Below are positions 10,163-19,115 of a stretch of 51,129 nt of DNA, one piece after another. The stretch is from contig CAZXFH010000021.1 of assembly GCA_964640055.1 (NCBI GenBank), positions 1 to 51,129 on the forward strand, given 5' to 3'. The position numbers were made by a program, and so were the translations under genes. Origin of the DNA: CAZXFH01 sp964640055 (lineage in GTDB: Bacteria > Fidelibacterota > UBA2242 > JAFGTP01). Position 1 is the first letter of the stretch; each line of letters begins with the position of its first letter. Under the pieces are notes generated by a model, which saw only the letters and a program-made list of their open reading frames with translations, was not told where the DNA came from and ran no database searches.

Positions 10163-10186
10163 TAGTTTAACTAACTAAATAGGAGG
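10163..10186 (+). promoter_or_regulatory. Putative ROK operator plus strong ribosome binding site
   Basis: The reverse complement of 10167-10176 is exactly AGTTAGTTAA, the core shared with two other promoter regions. It lies about 15-25 bases before the start codon, immediately followed by a consensus AGGAGG (10181-10186) five bases before the ATG at 10192. Further TAACTT/AGTTAG stretches between 10085 and 10150 may be additional half sites. Confidence 0.5.
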
Positions 10187-10191
10187 ATTGA

Positions 10192-13100
10192 ATGAAGCGG
10201 TTGTTAATTGTTTTCGTCATGCTGACCTGCTTTACAATCGGCTTGGGTCAGGTTATGACGACGAATTGGCAGTATTCTGTCAATGATGGTAATATCCCGT
10301 CCTGGTTTACCACGGATAATGATGATCACCGGGGATTTGCCTATCATGACGGGTACGTCTATCTTGCATCCTGGCGATCCAGAGGGATTATTATTGTTGA
10401 TGTTGCTTCCGGAGATTCCGTAAGAACGGTCAATGATAGTCAAACCGGGATTGCCGATGTGGAGGTCTCAGAAGACGGCGTTATTTTCGGAACCAATTTA
10501 GCGGAATCAGGTTCACCCTGGGTTCCGGCCGAAGTAACGCTCTATATGTGGTCTGACAGTAATGCCACCCGAGAGAGCGTATTCACGTTCTTACCGGATA
10601 CGGCCGGTGCAACCCCATACTATCGGCTAGGGGACAAGTTTACGGTCACAGGTAGTTATGCCGATGGTTCCTTAGAGCTCTATATGGCTAACGGATACTG
10701 GACAGGCAATGAAGTCTATAAATGGCAGATGGAAGGGGACACGATTAATCATATTCCGGAAGTGATCAATGTGGCTGATGTCTCCAAACTGGACCGGCAG
10801 GCAGTTGCGCAACCCTTTGATAATAGTGATGAAATATTGATCAGCGGTAATGGTCAACCGATCCGTCATGTAGCCGGAGATGGAACTGTATTGAACTCCT
10901 TTTCCACCGGAGTGGTCAGTGATGGCAACGCCTTTGACTTTTTTGAAACCAAGGGTCGTAAATTTGTGGTTCAGAATATTATTTGGAGTGGACAGAACGC
11001 TCAGATAGTAGAATGGACCAATGGGATTGAGAACGCGGTTCGTTTATGGGGACTGGGCACACCAACACTGGGTCCCAGTAGCAATAACGGTAATATGACC
11101 GGTGATGTTGATGTGGTCGTCAATGCTGACGGGACGGTCGATTTCTTTTTACTGATGACAGATAACGGATTTGCCAGTTACCATCTGGAAGTTCCGGTAA
11201 CTCCCGAAGATCCGGTAAATATGGCCCAGAACTGGGAAATCGGTGGTGGTGAAAGAACTTATTTCCCGGCTTCCGGAGATGTGGTGCGCGGTATGGGATA
11301 TAATCCGGTTACCAACAATGTGCTGATTGCTTCCCGACAGGATAATAAAATTCACCTGCTTGACGCGGCCGATGGTAGCGATCAGGGTGCCCTTGATATG
11401 AGCGATGTTACGGGCGGTTTTTACGGTATCAGTTTGATGAAAGTGGTCTCGGATAAAGATGGGGTAATGTATGCCTGTAATCTGGCCAGCGGTGGTGACT
11501 TCAAGATCTACCGGTGGGCTGATACATCGGCGGTACCCACAGTAGCCCTGCAGCAAACGGTTTCCAGTCGTTTTGGTGATGTATTAGAAATTTACGGATC
11601 CGGCACTGATACAAAACTCTATACCAGTGCGCGGGGTGGTACGGAGATCAAGGTTTTTGGTACTACGGACGGTGAAAATTTCAGTGAAATTTACAGTATT
11701 CCGATCAGTTCTGGTGCTGCCAATGGCGGCATTTCCGTCGTAGATGATTCCACGCTCTGGATCAATGCCGCCTGGAGTTCGGTGACCAAGATTGATACCG
11801 CCGGCAATGAGTTGGTGGTCACTTCCGGAATAGAGGATTACTATGGTAATGTGCTCTATATGGAAGGTGCCCATGGCGAGGAATTATTGGCAGTCAATGC
11901 CAATCATTCCGACGGTAACCGGCGTAAAGTGCTGGTTTATGATATTACCGAAGATGAGGCCGCTCCGCAATTCTGGGGCTCAGCTGAAATGGGTAATGTG
12001 GAACAGCCGAATGCCAATGTCGCCGGTAATATCAAATACCGGCTGAATGATGACGGTACGGTTACCCTCTTCCAGATGGCAACCAATAACGGGATTGCCT
12101 CCTGGGCACTGGAACTGCCGCGCTATGACCAGGACTTCACACTCAAGTTTGAAGACGATTCTGATGTGGATAACTGGGGCAATCATGATGAGGCGGATGC
12201 CTATACAACATTTGCCCACGACCCCATGGAAAAAGCCCTGAAAATGACTGATGCCGGTTGGAGTTTTCTGGCCAAACGGCCGGTTTATGCTACCGAGGGG
12301 ACAAGCTTCAGATTGAGCCTGGATGCCAAAGTGGCCGCCTGGGGACATGCAACCAATGATCTCATGGTCACAGTCGAGGGTCTTGGAACGGAATGTGATA
12401 CAGTTGACATTACGGATTTTGCTGATTTTCAGACCGTCAATATCGAAGGTGTGGCCGATACCAGTTCAGAAGGTTATATCAAGATTTGGGGTATGAACAA
12501 TGGTACAGAATCCGAGGTCTATGTTGACTTTATCTATTTTGATGATTATGCTGAAGCGGCTCAATTAGAACTGGCAGAAACCGTTTTGGATTTTGATAAG
12601 ACTGCTTTCCATGGCAGTAAGACCCTTTCCGTTAAAGTCTATAATACCGGCACCGATAATCTAGTAAAGAAAGAGATTTATCCCTTATCAGAAGATTATT
12701 TTAGTTTTTCGACTGGCGCCGATCTGGTCGCACCCGGTGACTCAACCATGCTGTATGTCACTTTCAATCCGGAGATCGAAGACACCGTGTTCAATCGGGC
12801 GACCTTTGTGACCAACGCTGGGGCCATGACCGTGCATATGTCCGGTTATGGTTATGAACTGTGGCCGCTGGAATGGCGCATGATTGCCGGTGATCCCGGT
12901 TCTGAGTGGTTCTGGACCGAAAGTCTCCAGAATTACTGTCGCGGAGTCGGCTACAATCCGCTGACCAATCATCTGTATGTTGTGAGTCAGATAGGTGGTC
13001 CGCATATCTATATGCTGGATCTGGAAACCGGTGAATTGATCGGGGAACTGGACAACACCGGTATCGCTCAGAATGGCGCTACCTATCATGTGGATAAGGT

Positions 13101-15294
13101 GGCGGTCACGGAAGACGGACAGATCATGGTGGCCAGTCTGGGACGAACCCCGGATAACTTCAATATTTACTATTATGCAGATGAAACCGCCCAGCCGGAA
13201 ATGGTTTTCAGCCAGGATGTCGGTATTGTCGCCGGCGCTGACCTGACCATCGAAGGGACTGGCGATCAACTGACCATCTATTCCGCCGGATATTGGTCCA
13301 GCAACGATGATGATCTGGACGATATGGTCGTTATTACCAAGGATGGCGATACCTGGAGTCATACGCTTGTCGGTTTGCCGGAACCCAAAGCGGCCAGTTA
13401 TGGTATTGCGGCGACAGGCAACGGTTATCTATTCACCAATGGTCCGGGAGTGATACCCCGCTATATGAAAGCCGACGGAACTGTGATCCATGAGTTTGAT
13501 CCGGCGGTCATTCCTTCAGGAACTTCTATCGAATATTTTGAAGTTGACATTCCTGATACCGTCAGACGATTTATCGGGATTACCAATGGCTGGAGCTCCG
13601 GTGTTTATGTTGTGGAACTGTATGGTGAACCCGGTGATAGTTTATGTACTGCTTATGAATTACTGGACGCACCGACCGAAGATTATCACTTCAGAACCAA
13701 CCTGAATGCAACTGCTCAAAGTGTGTATAACGGTTTTAATAATTCACTGGTGGAGATGGTCACCAATAATGGGATCTCTTCTTACAGCTTTGATATTGTT
13801 GTGGAAGATGCCGTCACACCCTCCATCCCGGTTATGTCGGTGGCTCCCCGCGAGCATGATCTGGGAGATCTGGTCGGCGCGGCTGCTACCGAGTATTTTA
13901 CAGTTTATAACAATGGTACAGAGCCACTCTACATTGATAGTGTCAAATCCAGTGCCGCTTTTCTGACCACTCCCTTAATGGCTGATACGATCGCCGCCGG
14001 GGGAAGTGCCGAATATGGATTCACCTTTGATCCGGCCGGCCTGGCTGGTGATCAAGCGGCTGAACTGAAGCTCTTCACCAATGCCGGACTGGATTTCGTT
14101 CGTGCCAAAGCCAACTGTGTTGATATTCAGGGTAATCTGATCAGTGAAGACTTTGCTGATTGGGATAGTTATGATGGCCACGGCTGGGGTGGTACCAACG
14201 TCACCCTCCGGACCGATGGTTACGGCCATAATGATGCCAATTATATCGGCCCCTCAGACAGTAACATTGATCAACCGGTCACTATATTAACACCTAAGCT
14301 GGTGAATCCCGAACAACTGGTTTTCTATTATGCTGAATACAGTGGTGGTTCTGATGATTGGAGAATGCATGTGGTGCTTTCCGAAGATGGTGAAAACTGG
14401 ACTGATACGCTCGGCACTTATAATGCGCCGGGTGATTTTGATTTTCACATCGCGACCCATCAGATTGAGCAAACCGGTGAGTTTTACATTGGATTTGTAG
14501 TGGCTGGCGATGTGACCGGCGCCATGTTCCTGGATGATGTGATGATTGACGGTGCCGGCCTCTGGATTACAGGAACGGCGATTAATGAGAACTTTGCCAG
14601 CTGGACCAGCTATGATGGCCATGACTGGAGTGGTGACAATGTAGAGTTGCGGACTGATGGTTATGGTCATGGCGATGATAATTATATCGGACCACCGGAC
14701 GGTGGCTTAGGATCGCCAACGACCGTCCTGACGCCCATGCTGGAAAATCCCACGCACGTCTCCTTCTACTATGGTATCTATAACACCAGTGATAACTGGA
14801 CCGCCAAAGTAATGTTGACGGAAGATGGGACAAACTGGATTGATACCCTGGGTACTCTGGATAATCCGTCGACTTTTGATTGGGCTTATGTTGATTATCC
14901 GATCGAAATAGCGGGTAATTATCATGTTGGCCTTGTGGTTGACGAATCTATTACCGGTGGTATGTTCGTGGATGATTTCAAGGCCGATGCCGATGGCATT
15001 ATTACCAGCATCGCTGATGAGAAACTGCCGGTGGAATTCAACCTGTCACAGAACTATCCCAACCCCTTCAACCCGACGACCCGTATTAAATTGGCACTTC
15101 CCAAGAAAGCCCATGTGGAACTGATTGTATATAACCTCTTGGGACAGAAAGTTGTGACCCTGGTCGACCAACCCATGAAAGCCGGATATCACAAAGTTCA
15201 TTTTGATGCCAGTCAACTCTCCAGTGGGATCTACTTCTACAAAGTAAAAGCGGATAAATACCAGGATGTAAAGAAGATGACTATTCTCAAATAG
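10192..15294 (+). CDS. Giant secreted beta-propeller/ASH/tandem-module protein with T9SS domain
   Basis: The 1700-residue protein begins with a signal peptide ending near G-L-G-Q and ends with a T9SS domain containing N-Y-P-N-P-F-N-P. Between them I see three related beta-propeller-like blocks of about 300 residues (about 25-335, 345-650, 890-1195), resembling DUF4623-type repeats with R-G-x-G/M-Y-N-P-x-T-N. A beta-sandwich of possible carbohydrate-binding type lies at about 655-795. Two ASH/choice-of-anchor-D-like modules (about 800-890 and 1205-1310) follow. Two tandem copies of a roughly 140-residue module (about 1312-1455 and 1460-1600) start with E-N/D-F-A-x-W-x-S-Y-D-G-H. No catalytic motif is visible. 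A surface adhesin or glycan-binding role is inference. Confidence 0.85.
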   Translation: MKRLLIVFVMLTCFTIGLGQVMTTNWQYSVNDGNIPSWFTTDNDDHRGFAYHDGYVYLASWRSRGIIIVDVASGDSVRTVNDSQTGIADVEVSEDGVIFGTNLAESGSPWVPAEVTLYMWSDSNATRESVFTFLPDTAGATPYYRLGDKFTVTGSYADGSLELYMANGYWTGNEVYKWQMEGDTINHIPEVINVADVSKLDRQAVAQPFDNSDEILISGNGQPIRHVAGDGTVLNSFSTGVVSDGNAFDFFETKGRKFVVQNIIWSGQNAQIVEWTNGIENAVRLWGLGTPTLGPSSNNGNMTGDVDVVVNADGTVDFFLLMTDNGFASYHLEVPVTPEDPVNMAQNWEIGGGERTYFPASGDVVRGMGYNPVTNNVLIASRQDNKIHLLDAADGSDQGALDMSDVTGGFYGISLMKVVSDKDGVMYACNLASGGDFKIYRWADTSAVPTVALQQTVSSRFGDVLEIYGSGTDTKLYTSARGGTEIKVFGTTDGENFSEIYSIPISSGAANGGISVVDDSTLWINAAWSSVTKIDTAGNELVVTSGIEDYYGNVLYMEGAHGEELLAVNANHSDGNRRKVLVYDITEDEAAPQFWGSAEMGNVEQPNANVAGNIKYRLNDDGTVTLFQMATNNGIASWALELPRYDQDFTLKFEDDSDVDNWGNHDEADAYTTFAHDPMEKALKMTDAGWSFLAKRPVYATEGTSFRLSLDAKVAAWGHATNDLMVTVEGLGTECDTVDITDFADFQTVNIEGVADTSSEGYIKIWGMNNGTESEVYVDFIYFDDYAEAAQLELAETVLDFDKTAFHGSKTLSVKVYNTGTDNLVKKEIYPLSEDYFSFSTGADLVAPGDSTMLYVTFNPEIEDTVFNRATFVTNAGAMTVHMSGYGYELWPLEWRMIAGDPGSEWFWTESLQNYCRGVGYNPLTNHLYVVSQIGGPHIYMLDLETGELIGELDNTGIAQNGATYHVDKVAVTEDGQIMVASLGRTPDNFNIYYYADETAQPEMVFSQDVGIVAGADLTIEGTGDQLTIYSAGYWSSNDDDLDDMVVITKDGDTWSHTLVGLPEPKAASYGIAATGNGYLFTNGPGVIPRYMKADGTVIHEFDPAVIPSGTSIEYFEVDIPDTVRRFIGITNGWSSGVYVVELYGEPGDSLCTAYELLDAPTEDYHFRTNLNATAQSVYNGFNNSLVEMVTNNGISSYSFDIVVEDAVTPSIPVMSVAPREHDLGDLVGAAATEYFTVYNNGTEPLYIDSVKSSAAFLTTPLMADTIAAGGSAEYGFTFDPAGLAGDQAAELKLFTNAGLDFVRAKANCVDIQGNLISEDFADWDSYDGHGWGGTNVTLRTDGYGHNDANYIGPSDSNIDQPVTILTPKLVNPEQLVFYYAEYSGGSDDWRMHVVLSEDGENWTDTLGTYNAPGDFDFHIATHQIEQTGEFYIGFVVAGDVTGAMFLDDVMIDGAGLWITGTAINENFASWTSYDGHDWSGDNVELRTDGYGHGDDNYIGPPDGGLGSPTTVLTPMLENPTHVSFYYGIYNTSDNWTAKVMLTEDGTNWIDTLGTLDNPSTFDWAYVDYPIEIAGNYHVGLVVDESITGGMFVDDFKADADGIITSIADEKLPVEFNLSQNYPNPFNPTTRIKLALPKKAHVELIVYNLLGQKVVTLVDQPMKAGYHKVHFDASQLSSGIYFYKVKADKYQDVKKMTILK

Positions 15295-15319
15295 TATATT
15301 TTCTTGATGCTGATAACCG

Positions 15320-15353
15320 AAAAGGGGCTGATATTCTTCAGCCCCTTTTTTTT
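15320..15353 (+). terminator. Rho-independent terminator of the 1700-residue gene
   Basis: The stem GGGGCTGA (15324-15331) pairs with TCAGCCCC (15338-15345) around a six-base loop, and is followed by eight T residues. It lies 25 bases after the stop codon. The group IIC intron begins two bases after the T run. Confidence 0.92.
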
Positions 15354-15354
15354 A

Positions 15355-16044
15355 GTGCGCCCGGCAGGGCGCAATCAATTGGAGTTGACTTATCGACAAT
15401 GTAATCGGAAGTCCTCTACCGGCCCGGCAAGGAGAACGGTTAGCTGAACGGCAAGGGTGTCCATCGTGAGGTGGAATCTGAAGGAAGCGGCAGGCAAAGC
15501 ACGGGCCTGAAATCCCGACTTGTCGGGACATAGGAGGCCGTCATCTCGGATGAGAGGGCTAATCGACTCAAAGTCCAGTACTTGCCGGAAGATAGGGAAG
15601 TAAATGCAGCCGGTATACGTGTGCAGGCGGTTGCGCATTACCCGGGGAGGTCTGAGAGTTTGCCAGGTGAACTTTCAGAAGTCAGCCGCGGGTATAGTAG
15701 TTCCGGGGTGCCGGGATGCAGGCGCGACCATACACTATGGAACAGGAGTCTTGAATTTCGATGAGAGTGGAGATACAGTTAGTGGAGTTGAGAGGCTTCA
15801 CCCCCTGTGATGAGCGGAGGAGACGGAATCTCCAAGGGTCATCCAGAGTGTATCAAAGCTGCCGGCCAGGCGAGGTCATTTCTGTTCGGAAGGAGAGTGA
15901 TTGACCGAAGCAAGGGTCGCGCTGGTATCATTGCTGGATAAGTTACTTGAATTTCAAGGTAGTGTATGAACCGCCGTATCCCGCCTTTGCGGGACGTACG
16001 GTGGTGTGAGCGGTCGGAGGGCGTGAGCCCTCCTCCTACTCGAT
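15355..16044 (+). mobile_element. ORF-less group IIC intron
   Basis: The element opens with GTGCGCCCGGCAGGGCGC, the 5' end typical of bacterial class C introns. It carries conserved stretches recalled from the Oceanobacillus iheyensis group IIC ribozyme: GGAATCTGAAGGAAGCGG (15473-15490), TTACCCGGGGAGGTCTG (15638-15654) and CAGAAGTCAGC (15676-15686). Domain V is at 15968-16008 (GAACCGCC...ACGTACGGTGGTGTG) with the CGC triad, and a GGAGGGC/GCCCTCC domain VI hairpin ends in CCTACTCGAT. Domain IV is only about 250 bases, with no reverse transcriptase motifs. It sits directly after a terminator, the known preferred target of this class. Splicing and mobility would need a maturase supplied in trans. 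Confidence 0.9.
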
Positions 16045-16073
16045 ATCGCTTCAACTATATTGAATATATCAAA

Positions 16074-17333
16074 TCAATTTCGGGTGGTTGTATGTCTGAG
16101 TTCTGTTTTGCTGAGACGCGGTTCAAAAATAACCTGCAGTGCCATGGCAATCGCACCTTTTACACAGGCTTCCCGTTCTAATTCACCTAATTTGATAGCT
16201 TTGGCTGTAAAGGGTATTTTATGCGTAGAGGTCTTAATTATTTGTTTCACTTTATGGAGCAGGTAAGATGAATTTTCAATCGTACGGCCACACAAAATGA
16301 TCAGACTGGTATTGATGGTTTTAATCAATTCGGTGCATACCACTGCCAACAGGAGGGCATATTCATCTAAGACCTCCTGAACAGCTGTATTGCCTCTGTC
16401 ACCTAACTTCAGAATATCCTCAAGACCCAGTTCTTCGGGCTTTTGGTTTGTTCGGGGAGCATGCCATTTTAGTTTTGTTTGTAAAATTTCATAAAGATAT
16501 CTTTCCGACAAAATATCACCGAAATAGCGTTGATTGGCATACATATTCTTGAGTAGTGATTTATTTGCCAGGGCATTGCCTATTTCCAAGTATCCGATCT
16601 CACCGGCACTGCCCGAGTCACCCCGGATCAGGCGGCCATCCAAAATAATTCCCGCTCCGATACCATCACCAATCCAGATACAGACTAAATTTTGTTCATC
16701 CTTCCCAGCTCCCAACAAATACTCACCCATAGCAATCGTATTAACATCGTTTTCCAGCACTACCGGTACTTTGTAGCGTTCTGACAGTGGAGCAGCCAAG
16801 GGGGTATGGTCCCAGCCCTGCATGGTATCTGCAAATGCCAACTCACCTTTTTCATAATTGACAAAACCGGGAATACCAATACCGATGCTAATTAATTTGC
16901 TATGATCGATATTTTGCTGATCCAGGATATTATCGATCATTTTGAATATTTTATCCAACACCGCCGTAATAGTCAGACCAATATCATAATTAATCTGTTG
17001 ATGGGTAATAATTTTGGATTCCAGATTGGAAAGGGCTAGGCGGACTTTATTGCGTTTGAATTCAATACCGATCACATAACCGTTCTCCGGATTCAGTTTG
17101 ATCAATGTGGGACGTTTACCGCCTTTCTTGGTGGATTGTCCCTTGCCAACTTCAAGAATATAGCCCTCGTTATCCAGACGATTAACAATTTCTGAAATAG
17201 CTACCTTGGAAATATTGGTTTTTTTAGCTAATTCAATCCGGGATATGGGCGCGTTCGCGCGGATCAGGTTTAAAATGCGGATCTCATTCAGTTCTTTAAT
17301 GAGTTGCGAGTTGTTTTTTTTCATGTTAATCAT
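16074..17333 (-). CDS. ROK-family transcriptional regulator
   Basis: The 419-residue protein has an N-terminal winged helix-turn-helix (about residues 15-70, S-R-I-E-L-A-K-K-T-N-I-S-K-V-A-I-S-E-I-V) followed by a ROK sugar-binding fold. The fold shows G-I-G-I-P-G-F-V near 150, E-N-D-V-N-T-I-A-M-G-E near 195 and G-D-G-I-G-A-G-I-I-L-D-G near 222. This is the NagC/XylR architecture; such proteins bind operators and release them on binding a sugar or sugar phosphate. The zinc-binding C-x-C-G-x-x-G-C signature usual in ROK proteins is absent after G-E-I-G-Y-L. It stands in the middle of the glycan region; a matching operator lies about 170 bases upstream. Confidence 0.92.
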   Translation of the reverse strand: MINMKKNNSQLIKELNEIRILNLIRANAPISRIELAKKTNISKVAISEIVNRLDNEGYILEVGKGQSTKKGGKRPTLIKLNPENGYVIGIEFKRNKVRLALSNLESKIITHQQINYDIGLTITAVLDKIFKMIDNILDQQNIDHSKLISIGIGIPGFVNYEKGELAFADTMQGWDHTPLAAPLSERYKVPVVLENDVNTIAMGEYLLGAGKDEQNLVCIWIGDGIGAGIILDGRLIRGDSGSAGEIGYLEIGNALANKSLLKNMYANQRYFGDILSERYLYEILQTKLKWHAPRTNQKPEELGLEDILKLGDRGNTAVQEVLDEYALLLAVVCTELIKTINTSLIILCGRTIENSSYLLHKVKQIIKTSTHKIPFTAKAIKLGELEREACVKGAIAMALQVIFEPRLSKTELRHTTTRN

Positions 17334-17424
17334 AGGAGTCTCTTATTTATTTTGCTGGGTCACATTCCGGCATATTCGTTTTATTTTTGCAGGAAAGAGG
17401 GGTATTGTTTAGGGGTGTGGATAT

Positions 17425-17440
17425 CCGTCATCGATGACGG
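17425..17440. repeat. Perfect 16-base palindrome
   Basis: CCGTCATCGATGACGG reads the same on both strands. It lies about 90 bases upstream of the ROK start codon. It is not followed by a T run in either direction, so a protein-binding site is more likely than a terminator. No partner can be named. Confidence 0.5.
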
Positions 17441-17501
17441 GTAAAATAAACCTTCGGAATAAATTGACTTACCTTTTGCGCCACGGCTGCCACCTGTGTC
17501 T

Positions 17502-17511
17502 AGTTAGTTAA
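17502..17511 (+). promoter_or_regulatory. Putative ROK operator (autoregulation)
   Basis: An exact AGTTAGTTAA core, followed by TAACC, about 170 bases upstream of the ROK start. The same 10-mer occurs at 21010 and, inverted, at 10167. This fits negative autoregulation, which is common for ROK repressors. Confidence 0.5.
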
Positions 17512-17939
17512 TAACCCTTACTAAGTTTATAAGGACTGATTTTAAAATGCAATATTTTTCATAGTCAGAGTATATTTCTTAATCCAACTGTCCGGAATGC
17601 ACTTAGTTTTTTCTCTGTAATTCACAGACAGGTTTTATAAAAATTGGCTCTCCGGCATATCATGTGGATAACATCCAGGCAAGTTAAAATCAGAGTTTTT
17701 ACAGTCACAGATAAATGATTATTCTGATTTTCTGTAGAGAACGATATCCGCTTGTATTGGCTTCAGCGGTCTGAGACAGACTATTAAGTTTCTCAGATAT
17801 TCTGCTTCTGTGCCAGTTTGCAATATTAATCCAATACTGTTTGTCAAAGGGTCAAACCACCAATGTTATCCGCATAAACTCTAAAAATATGATACGGTAG
17901 CAATTAATGATGAACGCGATCCCGGATTACGAGGAATAA

Positions 17940-19094
17940 TTATTTGAAGGGTAATTTAGCCGGTTTATGATAGGCGCTTTTTAACAGTAGCTTGGCCAGG
18001 GCATCATTATTAGCCCGCAGTCCTTCGTAAAAGAAAAACACCTCCCCTTGGTAGCCCTTTTTGCGGTTTAAGGCGATGGCTTTTAACAGGTAATCCTCAT
18101 CCATAACATAAGGCCCCACTTTCATAAGAATACCGGGGAAAATAATTTCGCGATGCGCATGAATGTGAGTGGTATCGGTTGATACCGTTCTCAGAGCCCT
18201 TTCATAGGCGTGAAATGTCTTCCGGTAGACCTGGGGATGAACCAGATCAGCATAATTTCCCTGTATCCAGCTGGGCCAGTCCTGCAGATATTCATGATAG
18301 GCCCAGGGATAGATACTGGGGGCCCAGGAAACAATCAGTCCGGAATCAATTTTTTTAACCGCTTGGTATAATTCTTCGGCATAAGTGTTCAGTTTGTTTG
18401 CACGCCAGCGTTGCCATCGGGGATCTCTGAAATCTGTGGGCGGCTGTTGACCATTGTGTTCCCGGGCGTAGAGATTACGGGTGAATTCCGAATAGCCACC
18501 TTCAATGGGTAAGGCCGGCAGGCGGTCATCGCCTTGAATGCCGTCCACCGCATAATTATTGACTACTTCTAGAACCAGCGAAGTCATGAATTTCTGGACT
18601 GCAGGGTGGCAGGGATTCATCCATTGGAAACCGTTTTTGGTGAGCATATTACCCTGGTTATCTTTGGCCATCCATTCCGGATGCTGCTGAGCAATCAGGT
18701 TTTCGAAATTAACATGGGAAGCGGCAAAGCCATATTCAAACCAGGGAATGACCGTCAGCTGGTGTTTATAGGCGGCTGCTACCAGTTCCTTGAGAGGATC
18801 ACGTCCCTGATAATTTTCAGCAATGGCTATTCCAAATTCCGCTTCCATCACTTGACTGGGATACAGTGTTTTTCCCCCATTCCATACGACCGGATAAACT
18901 ACATTGAAATGATGGTCAGCTAAAAACTGCATAGCAGCGGCTATATTGGCCTGACTATCCAGCACTTGGCTGTCTACATTGGTCAACCATACGCCGCGCA
19001 ATTCATTTGTTACGTCAGCCTGGTTGTGTTTACTGCAGCCATATTGGCTCAGTATAATTAGTATACCGAGCATGATATAAAATAAATTTTTCAT
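17940..19094 (-). CDS. GHL10-type glycoside hydrolase, probable lipoprotein
   Basis: The protein belongs to the glycosyl-hydrolase-like 10 family (PF02638, formerly DUF187, as in Bacillus YngK). Visible motifs are E-L-R-G-V-W-L-T-N-V-D at the start of the barrel, V-V-W-N-G, P-W-F-E-Y-G-F, G-I-Q-G-D-D-R and F-F-F-Y-E-G-L. I chose the ATG at 19094, giving 384 residues, because GGAGG lies 7-8 bases before it; a longer start at 19109 overlaps that site. The N-terminus is a lipoprotein-like signal ending S-Q-Y-G-C. It is a paralogue of the T9SS-exported GHL10 at 26323. It lies 21 bases downstream of the FAD-dependent oxidoreductase gene and is probably co-transcribed. Confidence 0.87.
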   Translation of the reverse strand: MKNLFYIMLGILIILSQYGCSKHNQADVTNELRGVWLTNVDSQVLDSQANIAAAMQFLADHHFNVVYPVVWNGGKTLYPSQVMEAEFGIAIAENYQGRDPLKELVAAAYKHQLTVIPWFEYGFAASHVNFENLIAQQHPEWMAKDNQGNMLTKNGFQWMNPCHPAVQKFMTSLVLEVVNNYAVDGIQGDDRLPALPIEGGYSEFTRNLYAREHNGQQPPTDFRDPRWQRWRANKLNTYAEELYQAVKKIDSGLIVSWAPSIYPWAYHEYLQDWPSWIQGNYADLVHPQVYRKTFHAYERALRTVSTDTTHIHAHREIIFPGILMKVGPYVMDEDYLLKAIALNRKKGYQGEVFFFYEGLRANNDALAKLLLKSAYHKPAKLPFK

Positions 19095-19115
19095 AAGGTA
19101 TCCTCCCATTTATTG

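Larger units (their letters stand above)
17334..17939. other. 606-base intergenic region upstream of the ROK gene
   Basis: I see no protein or RNA gene here. The region holds the putative ROK operator (17502-17511) and a perfect 16-base palindrome CCGTCATCGATGACGG (17425-17440). The ROK promoter must lie here. It also contains the downstream flank of the GHL10 lipoprotein gene. The remainder is AT-rich without visible structure. Confidence 0.6.

Noticed and set aside
15390..16054. Several short frames inside the group IIC intron
   Set aside because: They overlap conserved ribozyme stretches and show no reverse transcriptase or maturase motif.
17425..17440. Terminator at the palindrome upstream of the ROK gene
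   Set aside because: No T run follows on either strand, and it does not lie just after a gene.
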